From Streptomyces sp. NBC_01707 (GTDB lineage: Bacteria > Actinomycetota > Actinomycetes > Streptomycetales > Streptomycetaceae): DNA of 64,000 bases. Shown here in pieces: positions 29,549 through 40,481 of this stretch (its first letter is position 1; each line of letters opens with the position of its first letter). The notes below the pieces were generated by a model. That model saw only the letters and a list, made by a program, of their open reading frames with translations. It did not search any database and was not told the origin of the DNA. Location: positions 6,696,001 to 6,760,000 of the forward strand of contig NZ_CP109190.1 of NCBI RefSeq assembly GCF_041438805.1. Reading direction: 5' to 3'. The translations under genes were made by a program, and so were the position numbers.

Positions 29549-29572
29549 ACATAGATAGTACGGTTAACTAAC
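29549..29572 (-). promoter_or_regulatory. Probable leaderless promoter of the second MFS gene
   Basis: On the minus strand TACTAT (29560-29555) is an excellent -10, placed so that transcription would start at the ATG (29548). GTTAGTTAACCG just upstream contains the palindrome GTTAAC and may be an operator. Confidence 0.45.
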
Positions 29573-29700
29573 GACTGCTGTCGCCGGGAGACCCCGACGG
29601 GCGCCCCCCGGTACATCCGTCCGGCGCCGTCGCGGGTACGGACTGCGCCCGTGCCGCGGTGCCTGCCGAAGCTGCCTCCGCCGTACGCGACAATGGAGCA

Positions 29701-30849
29701 ATGACCACGCTCGCCCCCTCGCCCCCGCTGCTCCGGATCGGCCCGCACACCTTGCAGCCGCCGGTGGTGCTCGCACCCATGGCCGGCATCACCAACGCGC
29801 CGTTCCGCACCCTGTGCCGGGAGTTCTCCGGCGGCAAGGGGCTGTTCGTCAGCGAGATGATCACGACGCGGGCGCTGGTCGAGCGCAACGAGAAGACCAT
29901 GCAGCTCGTCCACTTCGACGCCAGCGAGACGCCGCGCTCGATCCAGCTGTACGGAGTGGACCCGGTCACGGTCGGCAAGGCCGTCCGCATGATCGTCGAC
30001 GAGAACCTCGCCGACCACATCGACCTGAACTTCGGCTGCCCGGTCCCCAAGGTGACCCGCAAGGGCGGTGGCTCGGCGCTCCCGTTCAAGCGGCCCCTGC
30101 TGCGCGCGATCCTGAACCAGGCGGTCTCCAATGCCGGCGACCTGCCGGTCACCATCAAGATGCGCAAGGGCATCAACGACGACCACCTCACCTACCTCGA
30201 CGCCGGCCGGATAGCGGTGGAGGAGGGTGTCACGGCCGTCGCGCTGCACGGCAGGACCGCCGCGCAGCACTACGGCGGTACCGCCGACTGGGACGCGATC
30301 GCCCGCCTCAAGGAGCACGTCCCGGAGATCCCCGTCCTCGGCAACGGCGACATCTGGTGCGCGGACGACGCCCGCCGGATGATGCGCGAGACCGGCTGCG
30401 ACGGCGTGGTCGTGGGCCGCGGCTGTCTGGGGCGCCCGTGGCTCTTCGGCGACCTGGTGAGCGCGTTCGAGGGCACGCAGACGCGGCAGGCGCCGACGCT
30501 GCGGGAGGTCGCCACCGTCATGCTGCGGCACGCGACGCTGCTGGGGGAGTGGATCGGCGACGAGACCCGTGGCGTGATCGACTTCCGTAAGCACGTGGCC
30601 TGGTACCTCAAGGGCTTCTCGGTCGGCTCCGAGATGCGCAAGAAGCTCGCGGTCACCTCGTCACTGGACGAGCTGGGTGCGCAGCTGCACGAGCTGGACC
30701 TGGACCAGGCGTGGCCGGACGGGGCCGACGGGCCGCGCGGGCGCACCTCGGGCAACAACCGGGTGGTGCTGCCGGACGGCTGGCTGAAGGACCCCTACGA
30801 CTGCTCGGGTGTGAGCGCGGAGGCGGAGCTCGACACATCGGGCGGCTGA
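29701..30849 (+). CDS. dusB: tRNA-dihydrouridine synthase (DusB type)
   Basis: 382-residue FMN enzyme reducing uridine in the tRNA D-loop. Family signatures are APMAGITNAPFRTLC, VSEMITTRALVE, the active-site Cys in DLNFGCPVPKVTRKGGGSAL, and ALHGRTAAQHYGG. The ATG at 29701 is preceded by a weak ribosome site. A GC-rich hairpin 23 nt after the stop probably ends transcription. Confidence 0.93.
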   Translation: MTTLAPSPPLLRIGPHTLQPPVVLAPMAGITNAPFRTLCREFSGGKGLFVSEMITTRALVERNEKTMQLVHFDASETPRSIQLYGVDPVTVGKAVRMIVDENLADHIDLNFGCPVPKVTRKGGGSALPFKRPLLRAILNQAVSNAGDLPVTIKMRKGINDDHLTYLDAGRIAVEEGVTAVALHGRTAAQHYGGTADWDAIARLKEHVPEIPVLGNGDIWCADDARRMMRETGCDGVVVGRGCLGRPWLFGDLVSAFEGTQTRQAPTLREVATVMLRHATLLGEWIGDETRGVIDFRKHVAWYLKGFSVGSEMRKKLAVTSSLDELGAQLHELDLDQAWPDGADGPRGRTSGNNRVVLPDGWLKDPYDCSGVSAEAELDTSGG

Positions 30850-30871
30850 GGCGACGGAGCCGGTTCGGACA

Positions 30872-30911
30872 GGGCCCTGCGGAGGGTGTCACTCGACCCC
30901 CCGCGGGGCCC
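30872..30911 (+). terminator. dusB terminator candidate
   Basis: GGGCCCTGCGG (30872-30882) pairs with CCGCGGGGCCC (30901-30911) at 10 of 11 positions. Confidence 0.65.
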
Positions 30912-31474
30912 TTCCGTGTCTCCGGCGTCAGGCACCGGGTGCCCCTTCCCCGCGGCTGCTCATCTGAGCGCAGATCGGATGCGAGTTGGAGGCGAACCCG
31001 GCGGTGCGGGGTGCCATGCCGGGCGATCGGGGCGCGCCGCTCCCTTTTCACTCGCCGTGCGCGGTCGTCCTATGACCATGCGTAGGCCTCGAGGTGTCCG
31101 GATGATGACATCTGAGCGCCTGGTGCGGCGTGATTCTCGCCACCCCTGAGGCCTTCGTTGCTCAGATGAGCGGGATTTTGGGGACTGCATTTCTCAAATG
31201 ATGGCACTCGGTGCCACCCGACTTTACTTTGATCGATCGACGCATCCGCTACCCAGTGTGCCGAATCTCTGCCATCCCGAATGCTCTGAGTGATTATGGG
31301 TTCAAGAGTCGAATGGCGGCGTCCGGGAGGCGGAACCGTACGCAACTTTCGATCTGCTGGCGGACGAGTGGTTAAGGCCGTATGACGCGCAAGTGGACGT
31401 ACCCAGACACCTTCGATCTGGGTATGTTCCTGGCCGTCAGGGCAGCCACCCGCGTCCTCGAGGAGTCGAGACCC
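30912..31474. other. Long untranslated region upstream of ppdK
   Basis: About 560 bases without a credible gene. It holds GCTCATCTGAGC (30958-30969) and its reverse complement GCTCAGATGAGC (31160-31171), a further CATCTGAGCG at 31109-31118, and a small hairpin TGGCACTCGGTGCCA near 31203. The final ~100 bases before the ppdK start are open in frame from an ATG at 31382, so an N-terminal extension of PPDK is formally possible. The length suggests multiple promoters or RNA-level control. Confidence 0.6.
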
Positions 31475-34213
<2,739 letters not shown>

Positions 34214-34292
34214 TCTGAACCCGTCCCGGACTCCAGGGCTGTCGTCGGCTCACACCCTCACCGACCCGACGACGGCCCCGGACAACCAGGAA

Positions 34293-34323
34293 GCGGCGGC
34301 ACCCTGTGCGGGGGTGCCGCCGC
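34293..34323 (+). terminator. ppdK terminator
   Basis: GCGGCGGCACCC (34293-34304) pairs perfectly with GGGTGCCGCCGC (34312-34323) around a 7-nt loop. Confidence 0.85.
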
Positions 34324-34813
34324 TCCGTCATGTCCGGCCGCCGCCACGGCGGGTGCCGGGTTCTGTGGGCGGATCGTGTGCGGAAACGGTCGGTCATGAG
34401 TGGCCGTGGGTGAATGGGTCACCCAGCCTGGCGCAAAGAAAAAAGGCGCAAGCGCTTTCGGTGTTCGCCGTTCGCTCCTCGGCCCATTGCATCGTTCAAT
34501 ACGCAAAGATATAGGCGGTGAACGGACCGGGGTGCGGTCCATGGATCCCCACCCATGGACCGCACCCGGCTTACCCCCGTCGGACACGGAGCCGCACCGT
34601 CCGCCGACCGCCGCCGAACGAGCAAAACCCCCCACGGCCTTCACTCGCTCTTCCGGTCGGCTCAGGTTTCGTGCCCGACGTCGTACAGCTTTTCCGGTGA
34701 CGGTGGGGTTCGGCGAGACGTTTCACCTCTGGCCGAAACCCCGTGGTGACGTCCTGTGACGGTGCGCATACTCTTGAGCGGGGGAAATTGCGGATGCAAC
34801 AGATGGGGGTTCG
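34324..34813. other. Intergenic region upstream of a winged-helix regulator
   Basis: About 490 bases with no gene I can support. It contains TGGGTGA-atggg-TCACCCA (34407-34425), an A-rich patch (34434-34445), AAGCGCTT, and a long inverted repeat at 34527-34569. A promoter for the downstream gene probably lies at about 34755-34785 (CATACTCTTGAG region). Short frames here have no ribosome sites or family-like sequence. Confidence 0.6.
34527..34569. repeat. 17-bp inverted repeat / hairpin
   Basis: CCGGGGTGCGGTCCATGG (34527-34544) faces CCATGGACCGCACCCGG (34553-34569) with one extra G in the left arm and an 8-nt loop. It may be a terminator for a read-through or a structured regulatory RNA element. 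Confidence 0.8.
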
Positions 34814-35923
34814 GTGCTGCGTATCCATGTGTCCGGGATGGACCTTTCCAAGGTGCGGATGGCCACACGGCCGGACGCATTGTGGGAAACCATTCTGAGT
34901 TTTCACCGGCTCAGGGACCGGCGCGCCTCGACGGTGTTCGGGAAATGGCGTACGGAAACCCGGCCCCGGTTGAATGGTGAGACACGCCTGCTGGGAGCCC
35001 TCGTGCCACCCCGCGGCTATTTCCCGGACTTTCTGACGCCCTCCCGGGAAGGCAGCGAGCCGCACGGCTTCGACGACGGGATGGAGGCGCTGCGCGACAC
35101 CCCGGCCGAGCGGCTCCACGCCGAACTGGGCCTGCTGCGCGCCGACCGCCGTGAGCCCGGACGGCCGTTGTCGCTGGGCGGGCGGCCGGGCGGCGGGCAC
35201 GGCTCCGGGCGCGGGGCGCGGTCCGGTGGCGTACGGCCCGCGGGGGGACGGCCGGGGGACGGCCGGCCGGTGCCGCCCGTCCGGTTGGACGCGCTCTCCG
35301 AAGGGCGGAGCGAACCTCTCGGGCGGCTCATCACCACCCTGCGCAGCTACCACCGCGCCGCCGTCGAGCCGTACTGGCCGCACATCCAGGCGAGCATCGA
35401 GGCCGACCGGGCCGTCCGTGGCCGCGCCCTCCTCGACGGCGGTGCCGACGAACTCCTCGCCTCCCTCCCGTCCATGATCCGCTGGCGCGCCCCGGTGCTG
35501 GAGGCGGACTATCCCGTCGACCGCGAACTGCACCTGGACGGCCGGGGGTTACTGCTCCAGCCGTCGTTCTTCTGCCGGTCCACCCCGGTCGTCTACCGCA
35601 ACTCGAAGCTCACACCCGTCCTCGTGTACCCGGTCACCCACTCCGCCGCCCCGGTCTTCGCCGAGCCGGGCCCGGGACCGTGGCTCGGCAGGCTCCTGGG
35701 CAACACCCGGTCGGCGGTCCTCCAGGCCATCGGCACGGGCTGCACGACCAGCGAGCTCGCCCGCCGGGCCGGGGTGTCCCTCGCCTCGGCCAGTCAGCAT
35801 GCGTGCGTGCTGCGCGAGGCAGGGCTCGTACGCACTCTGCGGCACGGCAGTTCCGTCCTGCACACGCTCACCCCGCTGGGCGGCTCGCTCCTCAGGGGAG
35901 GTGCACCGCTCGCGCTGTCATGA
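34814..35923 (+). CDS. ArsR-like winged-helix transcriptional regulator
   Basis: 369 residues. The C-terminal ~90 residues form a winged helix (LLGNTRSAVLQAIGTGCTTSELARRAGVSLASASQHACVLREAGLVRT). The N-terminal part resembles the unknown-function domain often fused to ArsR-type helices in streptomycetes. Residues ~120-160 are a Gly/Arg/Pro-rich insert (GGRPGGGHGSGRGARSGG) that breaks the fold. No Cys-rich metal site is present, so a metal sensor is unlikely. GTG 34814 follows GGGGGTT. Target unknown; no divergent gene is beside it. Confidence 0.75.
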   Translation: MLRIHVSGMDLSKVRMATRPDALWETILSFHRLRDRRASTVFGKWRTETRPRLNGETRLLGALVPPRGYFPDFLTPSREGSEPHGFDDGMEALRDTPAERLHAELGLLRADRREPGRPLSLGGRPGGGHGSGRGARSGGVRPAGGRPGDGRPVPPVRLDALSEGRSEPLGRLITTLRSYHRAAVEPYWPHIQASIEADRAVRGRALLDGGADELLASLPSMIRWRAPVLEADYPVDRELHLDGRGLLLQPSFFCRSTPVVYRNSKLTPVLVYPVTHSAAPVFAEPGPGPWLGRLLGNTRSAVLQAIGTGCTTSELARRAGVSLASASQHACVLREAGLVRTLRHGSSVLHTLTPLGGSLLRGGAPLALS

Positions 35924-36080
35924 CGGGGCGGACGGCTCGGCGGGTGGGGACACTCCGCTCAATGGGTGGGGCGGGCCGCTCCGGATGATTTCCCCGCCCG
36001 TCGCGATGAGTTCCGCGCCGACCCGCCGTCTACCCTTCGACCGCGCTCACAGGGAGTGCCGCCGAGGAGAAGAGACGGAC

Positions 36081-36491
36081 ATGACCCAGATGATCTTCGT
36101 GAACCTGCCGGTCAAGGACCTGGAGAGAACCAAGGGCTTCTTCGGCAAGCTCGGCTTCTCGTTCAACCCGCAGTTCTCCGACGAGACCACCGCGTGCCTG
36201 GTCATCAGTGACACCATCTTCGCCATGCTCATCACCGAGCCGCGCTTCAAGGAGTTCACCAAGAAGGAGATCGCCGATGCCTCGAAGACCACCGAGGCGA
36301 TCATCGCGCTCAGTGCCGAGAGCCGCGAGGAGGTCGACGACCTGGCCGACACGGCGCTCGCCTCCGGGGGCTCGCCCGCCAACGAACCCATGGACCACGG
36401 GTTCATGTACGGCCGGTCGTTCCAGGACCCCGACCACCACATCTGGGAGGTCGTGTGGATGGACCCGGCCGCAGTCCAGAGCCAGGGCTGA
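36081..36491 (+). CDS. VOC (glyoxalase/extradiol dioxygenase-like) family protein
   Basis: 136 residues starting MTQMIFVNLPVKDLERTKGFFGKLGFSF, a standard VOC opening with beta-alpha-beta-beta-beta units, and ending FMYGRSFQDPDHHIWEVVWMDP, where the metal-binding residues normally sit. Substrate unknown. The ATG at 36081 has GAGGAGAAGAG upstream. It converges with the SDR gene. Confidence 0.88.
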   Translation: MTQMIFVNLPVKDLERTKGFFGKLGFSFNPQFSDETTACLVISDTIFAMLITEPRFKEFTKKEIADASKTTEAIIALSAESREEVDDLADTALASGGSPANEPMDHGFMYGRSFQDPDHHIWEVVWMDPAAVQSQG

Positions 36492-36529
36492 GCCGTCCGG
36501 GCCGGGCCGCAGCGCTCGCCCGGGGCCGG

Positions 36530-37459
36530 TCAGGACCTGAGGGCCGGCCAGGTCACCCCGGTGAGCTGCTCGGACGCCACCCACAACCGTTCGCCCGCCA
36601 CGTCGTTCAGCGTCCAGCGCGCCCGCCAGGACGGGGCGGGCGCACCCCGCCAGCCCAGCAGCTTCGGACCGGTGAACGAGTCGGGGCGCACGCCGGGTGC
36701 GGTGGCCGCGTACAGCGTCGGCAGCGCACCGGACGACGCGGGCTGGGCAATGATCCGGTTGCCCAGTTCGAAGACCCGTTCCGCCGCCTTGCGGTTCTCC
36801 ATCCGTACGCCCGCGGTCTGCAGATTGGTCGCCGCGTAGCCGGGGTGTGCGGCGGCGGCCACGATGTCGGAGCCGGACGCCGCGAGCCGGCGCGCCAGCT
36901 CATGGACGAAGAGCAGGTTCGCGGTCTTCGAGCGGCCGTACGCGGTCCAACGGCGGTAGTTTCGCTCGCTGTTGAGATCACCGATGTCTATGTTGGACGC
37001 GGCGTGCATCGCGCTGGACACGCTCACCACCCGGGCCCTGGGGGTGTCGAGCAGCTTGGGCAGGAGCAGGCCGGCCAGAGCGAAGTGCCCGAGATGGTTG
37101 ACGCCGAACTGGGTCTCGAAGCCGTCGGCCGTCCTTCCGTACGGCAGGGCCATCACACCCGCGTTGTTGATCAGCAGATCCAACCGGTCGGACGGGTACG
37201 CCGTCGCGAACTCCCGCACGGAGGACAAATCGGCCAGATCCAGGGGCGCGAACTCCACCCGTGCGCCCGGTACCGCAGCCCGGATACGCGACTCGGCCTC
37301 CTTGCCGCGGCGCTCGTCACGGCACGCGAGCAGCACCCGCGCGCCGCGGCGCGCCAGCTCCCGTGCGGTGACGAGTCCGATGCCGCTGTTGGCTCCGGTG
37401 ACCACGGCCGTACGGCCGCTCTGGTCGGGGATGTCGCTCGCGTTCCAGCCCTGGGTCAT
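36530..37459 (-). CDS. Short-chain dehydrogenase/reductase
   Basis: 309 residues with the NAD(P) motif TGANSGIG (about 21-28), NNAGVMA, and the catalytic YGRSK. It resembles retinol-dehydrogenase-like SDRs acting on lipophilic alcohols or ketones. It lies 76 nt downstream of nirD on the same strand and could be read from the nir operon, but no functional link is evident. Confidence 0.9.
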   Translation of the reverse strand: MTQGWNASDIPDQSGRTAVVTGANSGIGLVTARELARRGARVLLACRDERRGKEAESRIRAAVPGARVEFAPLDLADLSSVREFATAYPSDRLDLLINNAGVMALPYGRTADGFETQFGVNHLGHFALAGLLLPKLLDTPRARVVSVSSAMHAASNIDIGDLNSERNYRRWTAYGRSKTANLLFVHELARRLAASGSDIVAAAAHPGYAATNLQTAGVRMENRKAAERVFELGNRIIAQPASSGALPTLYAATAPGVRPDSFTGPKLLGWRGAPAPSWRARWTLNDVAGERLWVASEQLTGVTWPALRS

Positions 37460-37535
37460 GGATCAAGCGTACGGCCGGGGCTTGTTGGCCGGAATCCGCT
37501 GCGGAGCGTTCCTGTCCCGGTCCTCGCGGCACCCG

Positions 37536-37895
37536 TCAGACGGCGCGCACGGCGAAGACCGGGACGTGTGCCTCGTCGTCGTCCAGGCAGGTACCCGTCG
37601 CCAGGTCGAAGCGTTGCTTCAGCAGCGGCGAGGCGACGAACGGACGTCCCTCGGCGGACCCGACCAGTCCGCGCGAGAGAACGTACGCCCCGGTGAACGG
37701 ATCGCGGTTGTCGATCGCGTACGCGCGCCCTGCGCGGTCGACGAACAGCGCGACCTGCCGGCCGTCCGGGAGGAGCGCGGCGATACCGCGCCCCGGAGTC
37801 AGCCGCGCCAGCTCGCAGACCGTGATCCAGTCCGTTCCGTAGGCGAGCTGGAGCAGTGATGTCTGCTGTGTCGTCTCCATCGTCTGTGCGGTCAT
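37536..37895 (-). CDS. nirD: Nitrite reductase (NADH) small subunit
   Basis: 119-residue NirD of the Rieske-like fold (WITVCELARLTPGRGIAALL, GLVGSAEGRPFVASPLLKQRFDLATGTCLDD). As usual for NirD, the Cys/His iron-sulfur ligands of true Rieske proteins are not all present. The ATG at 37895 overlaps the nirB stop (ATGA), so translation is coupled. With NirB it forms the cytoplasmic assimilatory nitrite reductase. Confidence 0.93.
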   Translation of the reverse strand: MTAQTMETTQQTSLLQLAYGTDWITVCELARLTPGRGIAALLPDGRQVALFVDRAGRAYAIDNRDPFTGAYVLSRGLVGSAEGRPFVASPLLKQRFDLATGTCLDDDEAHVPVFAVRAV

Positions 37896-40480
37896 CGGGA
37901 GGAGGTCCCTTCGAGAGTGCGGACAGCGAGAACCGGACCGGCGAGGATCTCCAGGTCGGGCTTGACCTGGTCGCGTTCCGGGACGAACCGCACCGACGGG
38001 TCGGGTGCGTCGGGTGCGTTGACGAAGGTGACGAACCGCCTCAGCCGCTCCGGGTCGTTGATGGTCTCGGCCCACTCGTCGCGGTAGCCGGCGACATGGT
38101 CGGCCATCATCCGCTCCAGCTCCTCGCAGAGCCCCAGTGAGTCGTGGACGACGACGTCCCGTACGTGGTCGAGGCCGCCCTCGATGCGGTCCAGCCAGGT
38201 CGAGGTGCGTTCCAGACGGTCCGCGGTGCGGATGTAGAACATCAGGAACCGGTCGATGAGACGCACCAGTTCGGCGTCGGAGAGATCCTGGGCGAGCAGG
38301 TCCGCGTGGCGCGGTTCGGCGCCGCCGTTGCCGCCCACGTACAGGTTCCAGCCGCCCGCGGTGGCAATGATCCCGAAGTCCTTGCCCCGGGCCTCCGCGC
38401 ATTCCCGGGCGCATCCGGACACCGCCGACTTCAGCTTGTGCGGCGAGCGCAGCCCGCGGTAGCGCAGCTCCAGGTCGATCGCCATCCGTACCGAGTCCTG
38501 CACGCCGTACCGGCACCAGGTCCGGCCCACACAGGACTTGACCGTACGCAGCGACTTCCCGTACGCGTGCCCGGACTCGAAGCCGGCGTCCACCAGACGC
38601 GTCCAGATCAGTGGCAGCTGGTCGACACGGGCGCCGAACATGTCGATCCGCTGGCCCCCGGTGATCTTCGTGTAGAGGCCGAAGTCGCGGGCGACCTCAC
38701 CGATCACGATCAGCTTCTCCGGGGTGATCTCGCCTCCCGGGATGCGCGGCACGATCGAGTACGAGCCGTTGCGCTGGAGGTTGGCGAGGAAGTGGTCGTT
38801 CGTGTCCTGGAGGGCCGCCTGCTCGCCGTCCAGCACATAGCCGCTCGCGCCGAGTGTCGGAGCCAGCGACGCGATGATCGAGCCGACGGTCGGCTTGCAG
38901 ATCTCGCAGCCGTCCCCGCCGCGTGCTGCCTCACGGCCGTGCGAGTCGAGCAGCTGCGCGTACGAGGCGATGCCGAGGGTTCGGACGATCTCGTACAACT
39001 CGCTGCGGGTGTGCGAGAAGCAGCCGCACAGGCCCTTGTCCTGGCTCTGCGGCAACAGCTGCCCGATCACCTTCACGCAACTGCCGCAGCCGGTACCGGC
39101 CTTGGTGCACTTCTTCACCTCGGGCAGGGTGCTGTGCTCGCAGATCGAGCCCTTGGTGACGTTGTGGCAGGAGCAGATCACCGCGTCGTCCGGCAGCGAG
39201 GACGGGCCGAGCGTGACCGGGCCGCCCGCACCGGCCGGCAGCACCAGCTGCTCCGGGGCCACCGGCAGGACCGTACCGGTCATCGGCCGCAGCGTGCCGT
39301 ACTGCTCGGCGTCTCCGACCAGCACCCCGCCGAGCAGGGTGCCGTCCCGGCCGATCACCAGCTTCTTGTAGACGCCGGTGCGGGAGTCCGCGTACACCAC
39401 GTCGAGGCAGCCCTCGGCCGTGCCGTGCGCGTCGCCGAACGACGCCACGTCCACCCCGAGCAGCTTCAGCTTCGTCGACAGATCGGCGCCGGTGAACGCC
39501 GCCGTCCTGCCCGCGATCACCTCGGCGGCCGTCTGCGCCATCTCGTAGCCGGGCGCGACGAGCCCGTACACCCGGCCGTCCGAGGCCAGCGCGCATTCGC
39601 CGATCGCGAAGACCGACGGGTCGGAGGTGCGGCACTCCTCGTCGACGACGATGCCGCCGCGCGGGCCGACCGGCAGACCGCAGTCGCGGGCCAGCTGGTC
39701 GCGGGGGCGTACGCCCGCCGAGAAGACCACCAGGTCGGTGGCGAGCGAGGAGCCGTCGGAGAGTGCCATGCCGGTCACCGCGCCGTCCTCGCCCGCGGTG
39801 ACCTCCTGCGTGCCGACGCCCGTGTGCACGGTGAGGCCCATGGACTCGATGGTGCGCAGCAGCGCCGCGCCACCGCCCTCGTCGACCTGCACCGGCATCA
39901 GCCGCGGCGCGAACTCCACGACGTGCGTGTCGAGCCCGAGCCCCTTCAGCGCGCCCGCCGCCTCCAGCCCGAGCAGTCCGCCGCCGACCACCGCACCGGT
40001 GGTCGCCGTCCTCGCGTACTCCTCGATGGCGAGGAGGTCCTCGATGGTGCGGTAGACGAAGCAGCCCGCGGCGTCCTTGCCGGGGACCGGCGGCACGAAA
40101 GGGTACGAGCCGGTGGCCAGCACCAGCGTGTCGTACGCGAAGGTCTCCCCGGAGCGTGCGGTGACCGTACGGGCCTCGCGGTCCACGCTCTCGGCAGGGT
40201 CGCCGAGACGCAGCTCGAAGCCGTGCCGGTCCATGAAGTCCGGTTCGGCGAGCGACAGCTCGTCCGGGGTCCGCCCGGTGAAGTACGAGGTGAGCTGGAC
40301 GCGGTCGTAGGCGGCGCGGGGCTCCTCGCAGAGCACGACGACCCGGGCGGTGCCCGCGGTCGCGGTCAGTCCGCGGTCGGCGAGCGCCTCCAGGAACCGC
40401 TGGCCGACCATGCCGTGTCCGACGACCACGATCGTGGGCACCGGGGCGGTGTGGTCGGTCGGGGGAGTGGACACCGGCAT
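37892..40480 (-). CDS. nirB: Nitrite reductase (NADH) large subunit
   Basis: 862-residue enzyme reducing nitrite to ammonium with NADH. Domains: FAD/NAD-binding reductase (from IVVVGHGMVGQRF to about 400), two BFD-like [2Fe-2S] segments (Cys436/438 with Cys465/468, and Cys485/487 with Cys525/528), then the siroheme/[4Fe-4S] module with Cys650, Cys656, Cys690 and Cys694. The ATG at 40480 has GGAGG 8 nt upstream. It starts one base after the end of the upstream FAD reductase gene. Siroheme could be supplied through the chelatase gene at 53 kb. Confidence 0.95.
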   Translation of the reverse strand: MPVSTPPTDHTAPVPTIVVVGHGMVGQRFLEALADRGLTATAGTARVVVLCEEPRAAYDRVQLTSYFTGRTPDELSLAEPDFMDRHGFELRLGDPAESVDREARTVTARSGETFAYDTLVLATGSYPFVPPVPGKDAAGCFVYRTIEDLLAIEEYARTATTGAVVGGGLLGLEAAGALKGLGLDTHVVEFAPRLMPVQVDEGGGAALLRTIESMGLTVHTGVGTQEVTAGEDGAVTGMALSDGSSLATDLVVFSAGVRPRDQLARDCGLPVGPRGGIVVDEECRTSDPSVFAIGECALASDGRVYGLVAPGYEMAQTAAEVIAGRTAAFTGADLSTKLKLLGVDVASFGDAHGTAEGCLDVVYADSRTGVYKKLVIGRDGTLLGGVLVGDAEQYGTLRPMTGTVLPVAPEQLVLPAGAGGPVTLGPSSLPDDAVICSCHNVTKGSICEHSTLPEVKKCTKAGTGCGSCVKVIGQLLPQSQDKGLCGCFSHTRSELYEIVRTLGIASYAQLLDSHGREAARGGDGCEICKPTVGSIIASLAPTLGASGYVLDGEQAALQDTNDHFLANLQRNGSYSIVPRIPGGEITPEKLIVIGEVARDFGLYTKITGGQRIDMFGARVDQLPLIWTRLVDAGFESGHAYGKSLRTVKSCVGRTWCRYGVQDSVRMAIDLELRYRGLRSPHKLKSAVSGCARECAEARGKDFGIIATAGGWNLYVGGNGGAEPRHADLLAQDLSDAELVRLIDRFLMFYIRTADRLERTSTWLDRIEGGLDHVRDVVVHDSLGLCEELERMMADHVAGYRDEWAETINDPERLRRFVTFVNAPDAPDPSVRFVPERDQVKPDLEILAGPVLAVRTLEGTSSR

Positions 40481-40481
40481 C

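Noticed and set aside
30886..31149. 87-codon frame after dusB
   Set aside because: Starts within the dusB terminator hairpin, no ribosome site, no recognisable sequence.
31360..31440. tRNA-like D-arm sequence (GAGTGGTTAAGGC) upstream of ppdK
   Set aside because: No matching acceptor stem, anticodon stem or T-arm can be formed around it.
34400..34759. Open frames of 60-119 codons downstream of ppdK
   Set aside because: No ribosome sites, several overlap the long hairpin, and composition is unlike the coding genes.
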